In this document: one piece after another, positions 1 through 11,400 of the stretch
How the letters are laid out: the number at the start of each line of letters is the position of its first letter
How positions within the stretch are numbered: the stretch's first letter is position 1
DNA from: Mesorhabditis belari
Taxonomy: Eukaryota > Nematoda > Chromadorea > Rhabditida > Rhabditidae
NCBI GenBank assembly: GCA_958450365.1
Contig: CAUEEP010000921.1
Location: forward strand, 1,541,001 to 1,605,000
Direction: 5' to 3'
Length of the DNA: 64,000 nt
Program-made: the position numbers and the translations under genes
Notes under the pieces: generated by a model
What the model was told of the DNA's origin: nothing
Databases searched by the model: none
What the model saw: only the letters and a program-made list of their open reading frames with translations

Positions 1-317
1 AGGTTATCATCGCGATTCACTAAACAAGAGTTTCATTAAAAGACATAAATGAAAAGTGCACCTGCTCGTGGGCATTCCTTGCTAAACTTTGTCTCCAATG
101 GACTGTGCGAAGGTTTACTCAAGTTGGTCGCCAAGAAAATGATGATTCCCTTTGAAATAGCCGCTCCAAATAACATGATTGAGTGAAGAGCGACGAAAAT
201 GGAGAATTTGGCGAGTTGTAGGGCTGTGATCATCCATGGTGCAAACGGTGGCGTGTAGACGGCCGACCGCTTTTGTGACCGAAACGCATCCCACTGCGCA
301 GCATTCCCATCAACCAT
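1..317 (-). CDS. Chitin synthase, N-terminal exon (partial gene, continues beyond left edge)
   Basis: One exon is visible on the minus strand, 317 down to 119, opening with ATG and ending at a gtaaac donor (phase 1); 118-1 is the next intron. It encodes about 66 residues with a WDAFR motif followed by a long hydrophobic stretch containing FGAAISKGIIIFLATNL. Known family: metazoan chitin synthases begin with one or two W-D-x-F-R motifs, then the first membrane helix ending in (S/A)KGxxLFMTSQL; this is the match. The catalytic domain would lie outside the window. Chitin synthase is a multipass plasma-membrane glycosyltransferase making chitin from UDP-GlcNAc for nematode eggshell and pharynx. 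The frame stays open upstream to about 380, with a possible acceptor near 361, so the true start may be in another exon. The gene lies about 310 bp downstream of the 628-2038 gene on the same strand. Confidence 0.6.
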
Positions 318-627
318 TCGGTTTCCCTTTCTTGCGACGACTCCTTGAGAACAAAATAACAAGATCAAAAATATTCTCACGAATCAACATTCAAAGAAAT
401 CGACGGTTGTCTGACCAAAAAGTAGAAACTTTAAATCGTATTAAACTTTATATTTTGATGAATGACACAAAACTCACAATCTACAGAAAGCAAAATAAAC
501 TGCTACACAAAGGTTAAATTAAAATGCACACGTTTTAGCAAAATTCACAATTATTAAAAGCAAAATGAAAGTTAATATGCAACATATACATCGAAGAATA
601 CTTCGTGCAAGAAATGAGGATAATGCA

Positions 628-2038
628 TCATGCATCACACGAATTTGGAAATTTCTTTGATAGGACTGAGTAGAACTCGCTGAACGAGAGAATCGGATCG
701 TAAGCCATTGTGACGGGGTTGAGGTCTTCTGGTTCGGCGTCGACTTCAAATTCGAACATTTGGCCCTCGTCGGCAAATTCCACCACATGTTCAGCCTGTA
801 CCAGTTGGTCGACCGTTATGTACTAAAGAAAATCGACTTCGCAGCTCCGTAAAAATTGAAACCTGATGGCGTGCTTGTGTAGATTTGGTTTTGATGACCG
901 TCTTGTCGAGATAGCTGATCACTACGTACAATCTTGAATTTCTTGGTGTAGTGAGATGGAAGTTGACCAAGTAGTCGCCCCGTATCTTCTTCAATGTTGC
1001 TTCATTTTTGACGAACGATGCAATATGGCCCTGCGCTTTCATCTAAATTTAAAGCTAAAAGAGAATATGAAAAAACGTTACCAATTTGCGAGGGTTTTTT
1101 GCGTCGCGGTATGAACCATACACGCATCCCTCCCGTTACCCTAATTCCATGTTCGCGTATCGCCATTAGATCTTTGAGGAAGGTGCCCATATTGGTGTAC
1201 ACATCTCGCGTCTCGAGCCTGAAAAGCGATCGGCTGATGGCTTGCACGTCAGGCTTTATCAGCATGTCCTAAAACAAAAGCATTATAATTTTTTAAATGC
1301 GTTTTTCACCCGAATAAACTCAATCAATTTGTTGGCTTGCAGCGTCTTCAGCCAAATATGGCAATTTCTAGGGCGATCTAAAAAACCGCTTAGAATAAAA
1401 CCTCACAAGAATCTTTACCTGCGAGATGTTCGATCATGTGTTGGATAGACGTGTTGAGTACCGTTTGATCAATCTAAAAAGCACTGTACAGCTTTTAGGT
1501 AAGCAATAAAACCTTGTTCGTTACGTCCACCCGAACGACAATCGACTTGATCTTGGAGGCGTTCGAGTAGTCGCCACTTTCCACCATATAAACGAAAAGC
1601 TCTTCATCGTCATCGGGGATTGTCTAAAGATAAAATTTTAATTGTTTATCACATTATTTACATCAAGAATTTAGTTGCTTCCTTTGGGCACAAGAAAATA
1701 AAACTCAATGCGCTTCATTTTTTTTTTCTTGGACACTTGCAGACTGTGTTGCGTAGTATACCCTACATTAATCGCGCAAATGCCAAATGTATACCCTTTA
1801 GGAAAATTGGTCCAAATGGATCTAAACTTGTACACACTAAATGTAAAACTACCTTTTGAAATGGGACGTCGGTGTGATTCGTTAGGATGATGCTGCTTTT
1901 GAGATTTTCGATTGAGTCGTTTAGTGTCTTGATAATCGTGGTTTCCTTATTCGATGAATTGTCCCTGGGAATTTCGAGTGAATCATTGAAAACAAATGGC
2001 GTCGCTCTTAGCTCATCTTTTTCTTCCAGCTCCGGCAT
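628..2038 (-). CDS. Unrecognised 324-aa protein, 7 exons
   Basis: I do not recognise the family. Exons (minus strand): 2038-1853, 1623-1513, 1473-1419, 1377-1310, 1268-1082, 1035-863, 822-628, ending TGA. All phases agree, total 975 nt. The acceptor of exon 6 is best placed at AAG before CGCAGG; the nearer tttag would shift the frame. The start ATG lies 12 nt after a tttattttag acceptor, typical of trans-splicing. No signal peptide or membrane helix is visible. The N-terminal 60 residues are acidic and polar; the middle (HIWLKTLQANKLIEFIRDML and on) looks like an alpha/beta fold; the C-terminal 65 residues are acidic. It lies between the membrane PP1-inhibitor-like gene and chitin synthase, all on one strand. 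Confidence 0.6.
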
Positions 2039-2704
2039 CTGCGTCTTGCCCTAAAATAAAACATTAGACAAAAGATCGAATCAAGAAAGAAAACGTGTAA
2101 TAAACACAAGAAATTCAATTTCCGAATGACAGGAAGTGCGCGAAAGAAGAAATGAAAGATTCTCTCAATTTTCCCGACAAAATCTCTTTGAAAAACACCT
2201 TTTCAGCTTAATCACTGAATACCGTATTTCTTCGAATAGAAGACCGGGTAAAGAGTATCACCGCGCACTCCTGCGTAGCAGCCCTTTTTAAAATTTCTTT
2301 TCTGCATAAAAGCTTTCAATCAAGTGCTATAGAGCTGGAAAATGGCTCAAAAGTCTGTTAGCTCATGTGGTATTTTTGAGTCATTCTCCAGCCCTATAGC
2401 ACTTCATTGAAAGCTTTTATGCAGAAAAGAAATTTTAAAAAGGGCTGCTACGCAGGAGTACGCTATGATACTCTTTACCCGGTCTTCTATTCGAAGAAAT
2501 ACGGTATCTCTTAATTTTCTGGCGACAAAAACTTGGATCTCTAACAGTTCCGTTTCCGTGTTCTTTTAAAAAGCTAAACCTCGGAGTTCGACATATTTAA
2601 AGTTTGTTTGTGCTTCAGCATAATAGTCTTGTGAACATCTTTATCGCTTTATTGTCACCACAAATCACAGAAATTTCATGCAAGCACAATACGAGAAATA
2701 AAAG
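2039..2704. other. Intergenic spacer holding a perfect-looking foldback
   Basis: The 666 bp between two same-strand genes hold a long inverted repeat (2220-2506, listed separately) and AT-rich flanks. No coding exon was seen. Confidence 0.6.
2220..2506. repeat. Long inverted repeat (foldback MITE-like), about 287 bp
   Basis: The left end TACCGTATTTCTTCGAATAG is the reverse complement of the right end, and the two arms stay complementary for more than 100 bp (tracts with GAAGACCGGGTAAAGAGTAT and TTTCTTTTCTGCATAAAAGC) around a short centre. Terminal TA on both sides fits a TA target, as with Tc1/mariner-type non-autonomous elements. It lies in the spacer of a possible operon. Confidence 0.85.
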
Positions 2705-5700
2705 TTAAACGAGATATTGTTTTTCTTCTTGTCCGTTATTTCTCTTTTGATCTTTCTCGGCTCCACTTCTTGTCGATGCGCTCATCGACTAAAAAATAAG
2801 TTTGTAACCGTATATAAAAGTTTGTTTTTAATCATTCTAGTTCTAATAAAAGATGTAAAAGGCAAATTAGAAACCGTACGACAGCTTGAGGTTTTGCACT
2901 CGGGGCAGCATCCTGAGCGGCGGCCGAACTCATCGTGTGATTCTCAAGTTCTTTTGCCATTTGTAGAGCCCGTTGATATTCGTTTGCATAGTGCTGAATA
3001 GAAAAATTTGGTAAAGACCGACCGATTCAAACTGACAAATAATGATCTAAAAGCAAACCACATCACGTTGAACGTTGAACGACGAATGACCGATATTGTG
3101 TTCCTCGGTGCCTTCTCCAAAAGTGACTCTCTTTTCGGCTGGTTGTGTGGGGCCTGGTGTTGGTGGATCAGGCTGAAATTATATATTTATTGGTTAGCTT
3201 AAATAGCAAACTTTCTCAGAAGTCTCTATTTTAAGATAAAAAACTTACAATAAATAGATGTCCATGTGTGCGATCCCTTGGTTTATAGGTTTCGAGGACG
3301 TTTGTCTCATCGAAATAGGCACGGCGAACACGTGTCAACCCACGCGAATGAACCCAGGTCCACTAAAAGTTCGAAATTTAGCTTTTTTTATTAAAAACAG
3401 TAGCTAAACAGCTAAACAATCACATGTCAGTCAAATTTTGCTTAAAGTAGAGCTTGTAGATTAGGTACTTTATGCTCTACTGCTTTAAAAACTTTAGATT
3501 TACCTCATACATGTATCCACCAAGAACGAGAATGGCGAGTTGCAAAAGAAGCGCGAAACCAGGTAAATGAACAGAGACCGCTGTTTGACACATCAACACC
3601 CCAAAGCTAACTGCGCACACCATCAGCACACACACCGTGAAACGAGTACTGAAATTAAAAAATTAACACAAAAGTGAAGATTTCAATGATAGCACAAGTA
3701 AATACAGTCAAACCTCGATAACAAACAGATATTTCCGTATCTCGACGAGTAAAATTAGTATAATTTTAGCCTCGATAACAAACATTACGCCTTTCCACAC
3801 TTCACTAAGTAGCTGAATTCTAAAATGCGCCCCAAAGCGCAGCTATTCAGTCTGTAGCCGAGTACTTTTTCGAAATGAACGTAAAAAAAGGAATTAGTTT
3901 TTCACCCAATTTGATAATTTGCACTTCTTTCTGAATTGTAATACGCGAAGTTTCAGTATTTTTATTCCAGTTTTATTTCTATTTATTGTCTAGCCTTTTT
4001 GTGCAACTTGTTTGATTGAATTTGATTGAATGTTTTGTGTTCTGTATTGGTATCAGCAAAAGTTGTGCAAAGAAGCTACCCTTGTTTATTGCATTAATAA
4101 TAAAAACAATCTTAATTGTGTAATTGAAAACATTGTTAGTACCAAAGAGCACCGTTTTCTACATTTTTTACTGTTTTTAGAGCATTTCTTAGCATTATTA
4201 AAACAAACCATTATTAGCAAAACCCCAATAACAAAAAACCTCGATAACAAAAAGGTTTTTGAAAATCCCTTTAGTTTTTTGTTATCGAGGTTTTACTGTA
4301 TATTGGCTAGTTGAATTGAAATCATTTGAAGCAAATGCTTTATAAATTTCAAGAAAGAAACCAACTCTCGTGAGGTCGATTTGTGAAGAGCTTTCGTCAT
4401 CGACTGCGATGGGGTCGTTGTTCGCATTGTTTTCAGCTCTAAAAGAAAAGAAACTTTAAATGTTACTAGAAATTTAGCACCTAAGTATCCTAAGATACCT
4501 AAGATAGGTACTACGGCAAGTAAATAGCTGTAAGTAAATAGCTGTAAGTAAATAGCTGTAAGTAAATAGCTGTAAGTAAATAGCTGTAAGCAATAGCTCT
4601 AAATAGATAGCTGTAAATAGCTCTAAATAAATAGCTGTAAGCAATAGCTCTAAGTAAATAGCTGTAAGTAAATAGCTGTAAGCAATAGCTCTAAATAAAT
4701 AGCTGTATGTAAATAGCTGTAAGCAATAGCTCTAAGTAAATAGCTGTAAATAGCTCTAAGTAAATCACTACTTTAAAATCGCAAAAACAACGTACCAGTT
4801 GATGGTCCCTGGGTAGAGTTCTGTGTGGAGGCAATCGACATTGACAGTGCTGATATCTAAAAAAATCCCTTATAAATCATGTTATTGCAAAAATTTTATG
4901 CTAAAAATCTAAAAATCGAGATATTTACAAACAAAAATTTCATATTTCAACAAAAATTAAAAGCTCAATTTCTTTTAAAACACTTTAACAATCTCAAAAT
5001 TCATAAAACTATGAACAAATCAATAAATAGATTTTAAAAAATCAATAAAACTTTAAAAACAGACCTTCTCAAGAAGCGTAGAAAAAAAATGAGGAAATAT
5101 TAGACTCATTTCTTTTTAAATAAGCCAATTAAACTCGTATAAGTGCTAATTTTTCCTTGATTCATGTTAATTTTACATTAATATGCAATTTTGTAATTAA
5201 ATTTTTTTAAACCTTACAAATGTGATGAGATTTTGTTATCAAAACTAGATTTTCGTAGATTACAAGGGTTTTCTCGAAAAGTCATTACTTTTCAATGGTA
5301 CTTGAAGAGAGAAGGATGTATTTAGATCAAAAACCCTCACCAACCTCACCATTTGCTCTTTCCCCCAGCAATTTTAAAGCTTTTCCTATTTATGCCTGCT
5401 AAAATAATATGTAAGTTTTTATTTATTGCCTTAAAACGCATAAAAGTTCACAAGATTAATATCATCATTGAGCTAATCATCAAAATGAAGCTTAAAGTTT
5501 GAACTTTGAAACATCAAACTTTGAAATCTTTTCTAAAACATGTCCCTTTCTTTAAACTATCGTCATCTTATCTCTATTTTTATCCAATCTATTCACTTTT
5601 AGCTGATTCTGTAAGGGTTTACAAAAGATATCGAAAGATATAAAAAGTGAATAGATTGGATAAAAATAGAGATGAGATGACGATAGTTTTGGTTCCTTTT

Positions 5701-6239
5701 CTCTACAGATTTTTTCTTTTTTCCTTTTCTCTACTACAGATCTGTAGAGAAAAGGAACCAAATCTGTAGAGAAAAGGAATCAAGTCTGTACCGGAAAGGA
5801 ACCAAATCTGTACCAGAAAGGAGCCAAATCTTTAGAGAAATGGAACCAAATCTGTAGAGAAAAGAAAAGAAAGGGAGATGTTTTAGAAAAAGTTGTTTAT
5901 TGCTTTGTTTTGAGAAGAGGAAACTCTGCAGTAACCCTTACTGTCGAGTATCTTGTCTCTACAGTAATCCTTACTTAATTTGTCATTTCTAAATCATGTT
6001 CCAATTACTATAATCAAGGCTAAAAGGTGCTTTTGATTGAATACTAGCAAAAAAAAAAGTTTCGAGCGATTTTTCGAGTCTTTTACAGTTACAGTGTGCA
6101 GTTACCCGAAGAATTGTTTATTCAAAACGACACTAAAACAAATTACATTTTCAAAAAATGAAATTTGTCCTGGCATCCCTTGTTTCCTTGCCTTGACGAT
6201 CATTTCTTTACCCGGAGTTGACAAATACGCTCCTGGCAT
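2705..6239 (-). CDS. Membrane-hairpin protein with PP1 inhibitor-2-like motifs, 8 exons
   Basis: Exons (minus): 6239-6147, 4856-4796, 4438-4366, 3648-3504, 3362-3249, 3172-3074, 2993-2880, 2788-2705 (TAA). Phases agree; 783 nt, 260 aa. Residues about 78-98 and 106-124 are two hydrophobic helices separated by a short turn. Directly after them, YFDETNVLETYKPRDRTHG (about 140-158) matches the WDE-N-I-L-TY-P-DKDYG signature of protein phosphatase inhibitor-2; PDPPTPG follows where inhibitor-2 has its TP site; KRVTF (176-180) is a canonical RVxF PP1-docking motif; HYANEYQRALQMAKELE (196-212) resembles the HYNE...LARQL helix of inhibitor-2. Inference: a membrane-tethered PP1 regulator. The first exon starts immediately after a tttttttag acceptor; an alternative start is the ATG at 4841, also just after an acceptor. 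The hydrophobic exon has only one open frame, so the membrane segment is not a frame error. The inhibitor-2 assignment rests on short motifs. Confidence 0.6.
3705..4300. repeat. TIR-like element in an intron
   Basis: Left end tacagtcaaacctcgataac (3706 on) is complementary to the right end gttatcgaggttttactgta (4281-4300); inner copies of 'cctcgataacaaa' recur. It looks like a non-autonomous DNA transposon of about 595 bp with TA ends, inside intron 3 of the PP1-inhibitor-like gene. The end tacagtcaaacctcgataac resembles pogo/Tigger-type termini. Confidence 0.6.
4514..4768. repeat. Tandem repeat, 14-bp unit
   Basis: Units of taaatagctgtaag with variants (aaatagctctaagc), in intron 2 of the minus-strand membrane PP1-inhibitor-like gene. 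Confidence 0.9.
5553..5692. repeat. Inverted repeat, about 48-bp arms
   Basis: The arm around aactatcgtcatcttatctc (5557-5605) is repeated in reverse complement at 5642-5690, separated by about 37 bp. It is followed by tandem copies of 'tctgtagagaaaaggaacca' to about 5870. Within intron 1 of the PP1-inhibitor-like gene. Confidence 0.85.
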
Positions 6240-6412
6240 CTAAAAAAAATAAATTAGTACCAGTAAACAAGAAGCGAACGAAAATAATCAAAAAATTTTT
6301 TAAGTGTTAAAAGACTTTTGCACATGACTGTAACACCTAGGTTTAAAAGTTCAAAGTTCAAAAGTTTTCAATTCAAAACCAAATTTTAGAGTCTAAGAGT
6401 ACAAAAACGTAG

Positions 6413-6766
6413 AGTGTGTTGCTCGCGAGTAAGTAATTAGTGAGTAATCGAGTAAATTTGCATGAGTAATGTTTTACTCGAGTAATTGTCGAGTAATGCG
6501 TTTTCTAAAAAGTGCGCCTGCGCGAAAAAAAAATAAAAGCAATTTTTGCGCAGGTTTTTCAAAAAAAAAATCAGTTTTTACATTGGAAGGGAATTTCCCA
6601 CCAAATCAGTTAAGCGGCTGAGTATCTTTAAAAAGTGTCTTATATAATGCGAGGCTCGTCATTTTTGCGTCATTTTTTTTGCAATAATTTTTGCTAAAAG
6701 TAGGGGTAATTTTTTCGCAATTGTGCGTTTTAAAAAACGCATTTCTCGCGAGGAACACACTCTAGC
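6413..6766. repeat. MITE with 20-bp TIRs and TA ends
   Basis: Left TIR tagagtgtgttgctcgcgag and right TIR ctcgcgaggaacacactcta differ at one position. Both ends begin with TA. The inside has 'gagtaa' repeats and no coding capacity. A truncated reverse copy of the left half is at about 60625-60748. Confidence 0.8.
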
Positions 6767-6849
6767 AGCGTGTAGAGTCCACTCTACAAAAATGAGAGCT
6801 TGAGATCAAGATTTAAGCAGTCAATCTAAAAGAGATGACTGTACATGGC

Positions 6850-7085
6850 TCATCTTTGCTGCAAATTTGTTTTTTTTTGTTTGATATTTTTATTTTTCTG
6901 GTTTTTGTTTGTTTTTGCTTGTTTTTGGTTATTTTTGTTTGTTTTTTGTTTGTTTTGTTTGTTTTTGTTTGTTTTTGTTTGTTTTTTGTTTGTTTTGTTT
7001 GTTTTTGTTTGTTTTTTGTTTGTTTTTTGCTTGTTTTTGTTTGTTTTTTTGTTTGTTTTTTGTTTGTTTTTGTTTTTTTTGGTTG
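6850..7085. repeat. Low-complexity TTTGTTTTTG tract
   Basis: Simple T/G repeat of about 235 bp. Open frames over it (Phe/Val/Cys-rich) are repeat translations, not genes. Confidence 0.9.
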
Positions 7086-7549
7086 TTTATTTTTGTTTCT
7101 TTTATTTTATTTGGCATATTATTATTTATTTTGTAACCAATCAATCCGTTTGTGCTTGATTGAAAAATTTTGTGCAATTGTGATTTTCACATCGAGAACT
7201 AAGTGCGACACAAGAAGCTAGAAGTGGACTTTCAAAATAACGACAAGGTTTGTCAGTTTTTTTCTTTAAAAACCTTAGAAATAGTTCTAGTTTGATTTTC
7301 ATTTTTAAAAAAACTACTTCCAAAAACGATTTTTAAAAAGCCTCTGCGTGAATCATGTCCGGGTTTCTCTAATTAAATTTCCCAAATTGAAATGCACTGG
7401 GAATGTTCTCACTAGCAGATAATATCTTTATTAACATCAGTAGAACATTAGTGCAAAATTTGGAATGTTGAGATTGTGTGAATCTGACTCAAATCTGTAA
7501 ATGTATCCTATCTGGTTCATTCTTTTTGGCCATGCTTTTTTTCTAGTTT

Positions 7550-7632
7550 ACTTTTCTTTCTTCTTCTTTCTTCTTTCTTTCTTTTTTCTTCTTTCTTTCT
7601 TCTTTCTTTCTTCTTCCCCTTGTCTTTCCTTC
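7550..7632. repeat. CTT/CTTT microsatellite
   Basis: Pyrimidine tract of ttcttc and ttctttc units on the plus strand. Confidence 0.85.
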
Positions 7633-8415
7633 TTTCTCTTGGCAATTTAAGCTACCGCATAGCTCGCGCCAGAGATCGTGCCAGAGATCTTTAAACATTC
7701 TTGAGCTTTTTGAGTAAGATTCTGTGAAAAAGGATGTTTTTAGTTGTTAGGCAAGGCGCTGTCAATATTTTGCATGATATTTACGATACTACGATACGAT
7801 ACGATACTATTTACGATACAATAAGTTTTGTAATTGCTGGCGCCATTAAAATTCTATTGTTTATCTTCAAAGAGTCCGGTTTGATTCACAAAATGTAAGT
7901 GTTCAAAGATCTAGTTTTTTTGGTTTTTTTTTGGTCTTTTTTTTTGATCTAGTGACATTATCAAATCAAATATCATCCCTAAAAGAACACGCTCCAGACA
8001 AGTCAGCTCCAGACAAGTCAGCTCAATTGCTTACTTCTGTATTCACTGAATCTCATAAAATAAAACTTGAAAATTTAGTTACTTATAAAAGAGGTCAAGT
8101 CAAAAGTCGAAAATCTTTCAAATGTTTTCTTTGGACAAGATTCGATTGTCGAAGAAGAAAAGTGAAGAAAAGAGGTGTTCGATGTGTTCGAAATGTCCCT
8201 AGAGATGCAATGGGGAATAGCCAGTTTCCCCTTTTCAATGCCTCAATATGAAAAGCCAAGACCAAGATTTTTTTTTCGGGAAAAGGGGCGGGCCGGCAGA
8301 ATACACAGGGTATTCTCCCGGGGCGCTGAAGTGAGAATTGCTAAGTAGGAGAAGAATCCAAGAAGAGATCGAGGTCATTTTTATTTCTAAACAATGTGAA
8401 GTTTTTTTTTTGAGA

Positions 8416-11400
8416 ATGTTTCTTTTATTGTGTTTATTTGTTCACTATGTCATTGCTGAAGAGGCTGGGATCGCGAATTTCTATCAAGGATTTCTGCGAT
8501 CACCGGAGAACTTGACAAAGCCAGGTTTGAAAATTAGATGTAAATATTTAGGAGATTTTAAAAGCAATATGATTCAAGGTCATTGGATTGGACAAAAGAT
8601 CTCAGAAAAGGACTCAGAAAAGCTGAGTGTTTAGGATTAATGTGGTTAATGTTTAGGATTGGTTAATGTTTAGGATTGGTTAATGGTTAGGATTGGTACT
8701 GGTTTGTCATTTAGTCAAAGTAAGTCATTAAGTCAAAATAATTTCATAGTTGCAAACGCAGAATGGAATCTAGCTTCTAAAAACCAAAAAACTAGCAAAA
8801 ATTTTCATTTTTAGAGAATATTGCTCAAGATATTTGCTCAAGATTGCGAATTTTGAGAAACTAGTAAATTTTGCTAGATCTAGCAAAGTCTGGACCCGAG
8901 CCAAGGCCAGGCAAGGCCAAACAAGGCCAAGCAAGGCCAGACAAGGCCAGACAAGGCCAATCAGGGTCAGCCAATGCCAGACAAGGCCAGACAAGGTCAG
9001 CCAAGGCCAAGCAAGGCCAGGCAAGGCCAAACAAGGCCAGCCAAGGCCAAACAAGGCCAGCCAAGGCCAGGCAAGGCCAAGCAAGGCCAGCAAAGGCCAT
9101 CCAAGGCCAGACAAGATGATATGATCTTGTCATCCAAGGCTATGATCCAAACTGGGGCTGAGATTTCAGGCTAATGCAAACACCAGATTCTATTTTGTGA
9201 ATAAAAATCTCTAAATAGTATTAAATATGCAAATTTTGATCTGCAAATTTGACAAGTGCCTTATCTAGACCGGAAAACTTCACTGAGCGTTTATTTGATC
9301 TTTTAAAAACTCGTAAAGATACGTAGAGCAATTTTATTTCAATGTATTTCACTTAAAAAGACGTTTCCTCAAAAGCTTGCCTGGTTTAGTGAGTTTTTTC
9401 GCGAAATTCCCTCGAAATTCTCTCGAAATGTTTATGCTTGACATGGCAAAGAAGAGACTCTTTTTCTCAGCAAATATTCGTTTTCATTTCCGAAACCCTT
9501 TGCAAATTCTAAATTGAGATCTGAAAGTGGAAAAAAATGTAGATTTGGCTAAAAAAAAAGGTCTAAAATTGATGCTAAATCTGAATCTAATCTGAATCTA
9601 ATTTGAAGCTAATCTGGATCTAGAGAATCTAATCTAAATCTAATCTAAATCTAATCTAAATCTAATCTGAATCTAATCTGAATCTAATCTGTAGCTAATT
9701 TTAATCTAATTTGAATCCAATCTGAAGCTAATCTGAAGCTAATCTAACTCTAATCTGAATCCAATCTGGATCTAATTTGAAGCTAATCTGAAGCCAATCT
9801 GAAGCCAATCTGGATCTAATCTGAATCTAATCTAAATCTAACTTGAATCTAATCAATTTCTAGATTATTCGTATTTCGATGAGGACGAGGAGCGGCTACT
9901 TGAACACCTTTTTCAAGGGTGGGAATGATTTATACAGAATTTTCATCTTAAAACAAAACCTATTGAATTCTTTCATTGACCCAGCCGAAAAACCTGCTTA
10001 ATGTCGGGTTTTTCTGACTCGGTGATTCTCGACCAGCTACTTCGATGGTCTAATGGATAGTCTCCAAACAAACCTTTGGTAGTTTAGGAGACTATCCATT
10101 AGACCATCGAAGTAGCTGGTCGAGGAGCGTGTGGAAGGAAGCCAGCTCGTTGCCAGCGCTTCTTAAGGAAGCCAGCTCGTTGCCTTTCCCTTCTCAGTCA
10201 TATTGATCAAGTTCTGGGGAATATTTTGTACAATTTGCATAATTAAATGAGGTGCATGGTAAGATTACGTTTATTAGATTACAATGGTTACGGTAAGATT
10301 ACAGTATTTCTTGTTCTTCGTATTCCTTTCCCTCTTTCAGTTACAATCACTTGATCCGTCCCGTTCCCTCCGAGTTCTCTCCACCAATCTATGTCGACTT
10401 TGGAGTGGCGATGATTCTTTTGATCAGTGTGGTAAAGTACTGTCAAATCTAATTGCAATTAAAAGAAGCTAGGATGAGAAAAATCAAATCCTCCAAACGA
10501 ACGTCTGGTTGACGATGAAGTGGAACGATTTTCAGGTGAGTTTTTGTTTTTGTAGTTTTTCTTTTTGTAGTTTTTGCTAGGGTAGTCTTTGATTAAAAGA
10601 TTAAAATTAAATTTTTGCCTCTATCTGCTGCTTAACTTTCTTGTCTTGTTAAGCAGCATTGTTAAGCATTGTTAAGCATTGTTAAGCAGCATTGTTAAGC
10701 AGCAATGTTAAGCATTGTTAAGCAGCATTAGTTAAGCATTGTTAAGCATTGCTAAGCAACATTGTTAAGCAGCAATGTTAAGCATTGTTAAGCAGCATTG
10801 TTAAGCAGCATTGTTAAGCATTGTTAAGCAACAGCAGCAGTCAATAAATCGAATCTTAAGCTGCGTTGGAATCCAGCCGATTTCGGGAATCTCTCCGAAT
10901 TGCACGTTCCATCAGAAAAAGTTTGGCTTCCCGAGATCGTTCTCTTCAACAAGTCAGTTTTAAAAGCCAAAAGTTCTAAACCACTTTTACTAGGGGAATC
11001 TTATACGTAGATTCCAAAAAACACAACGAGAAGTGAAGAAAATGCGTTTAAAAACGAGTTTCATGGCTCCAAAGTGGACCTATAGTGAGATAAGGGAGAA
11101 GAGAAGAGGTCTAAAATCGTCTCACCCATTTTTTCAAGTCAAAAAAGCCAAAAAAAGCCTTTTTAAAGCCCTTTAAAGCCTTTTAAAGCCAAAAAAAAGC
11201 ATTTTATTGGCATAATTTAACTTACTAATTACGTTTCTGATCAAATTAAAGCAAAAGAAAAAATAAATTTTTTTTTACAAATTTTCAAATTTTCATCTGG
11301 TCCCTCACATAAGTCAAAATTTCAACAAATATTTTTTTAATTTCTTTTGCTTCTACGAGTAGTAGGTTAGAAAGTAGGTTAGAAAATGGATATTTAGTAG

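Larger units (their letters stand above)
6240..8415. other. Divergent intergenic region
   Basis: Between the minus-strand cluster and the plus-strand receptor genes. It holds a TIR element (6413-6766), a TTTTGTTTG tract (6850-7085) and a CTTT-rich tract (7550-7632). A 106-codon open frame at 7931-8251 has no recognisable features and I do not call it. Promoters for both directions should lie here, but I see no recognisable element. Confidence 0.5.

Noticed and set aside
7931..8251. 106-codon plus-strand open frame upstream of the first receptor gene
   Set aside because: No motif, and low-complexity start (FFFDL). No splice signals link it to the next exon. It could be part of an unseen 5' exon.
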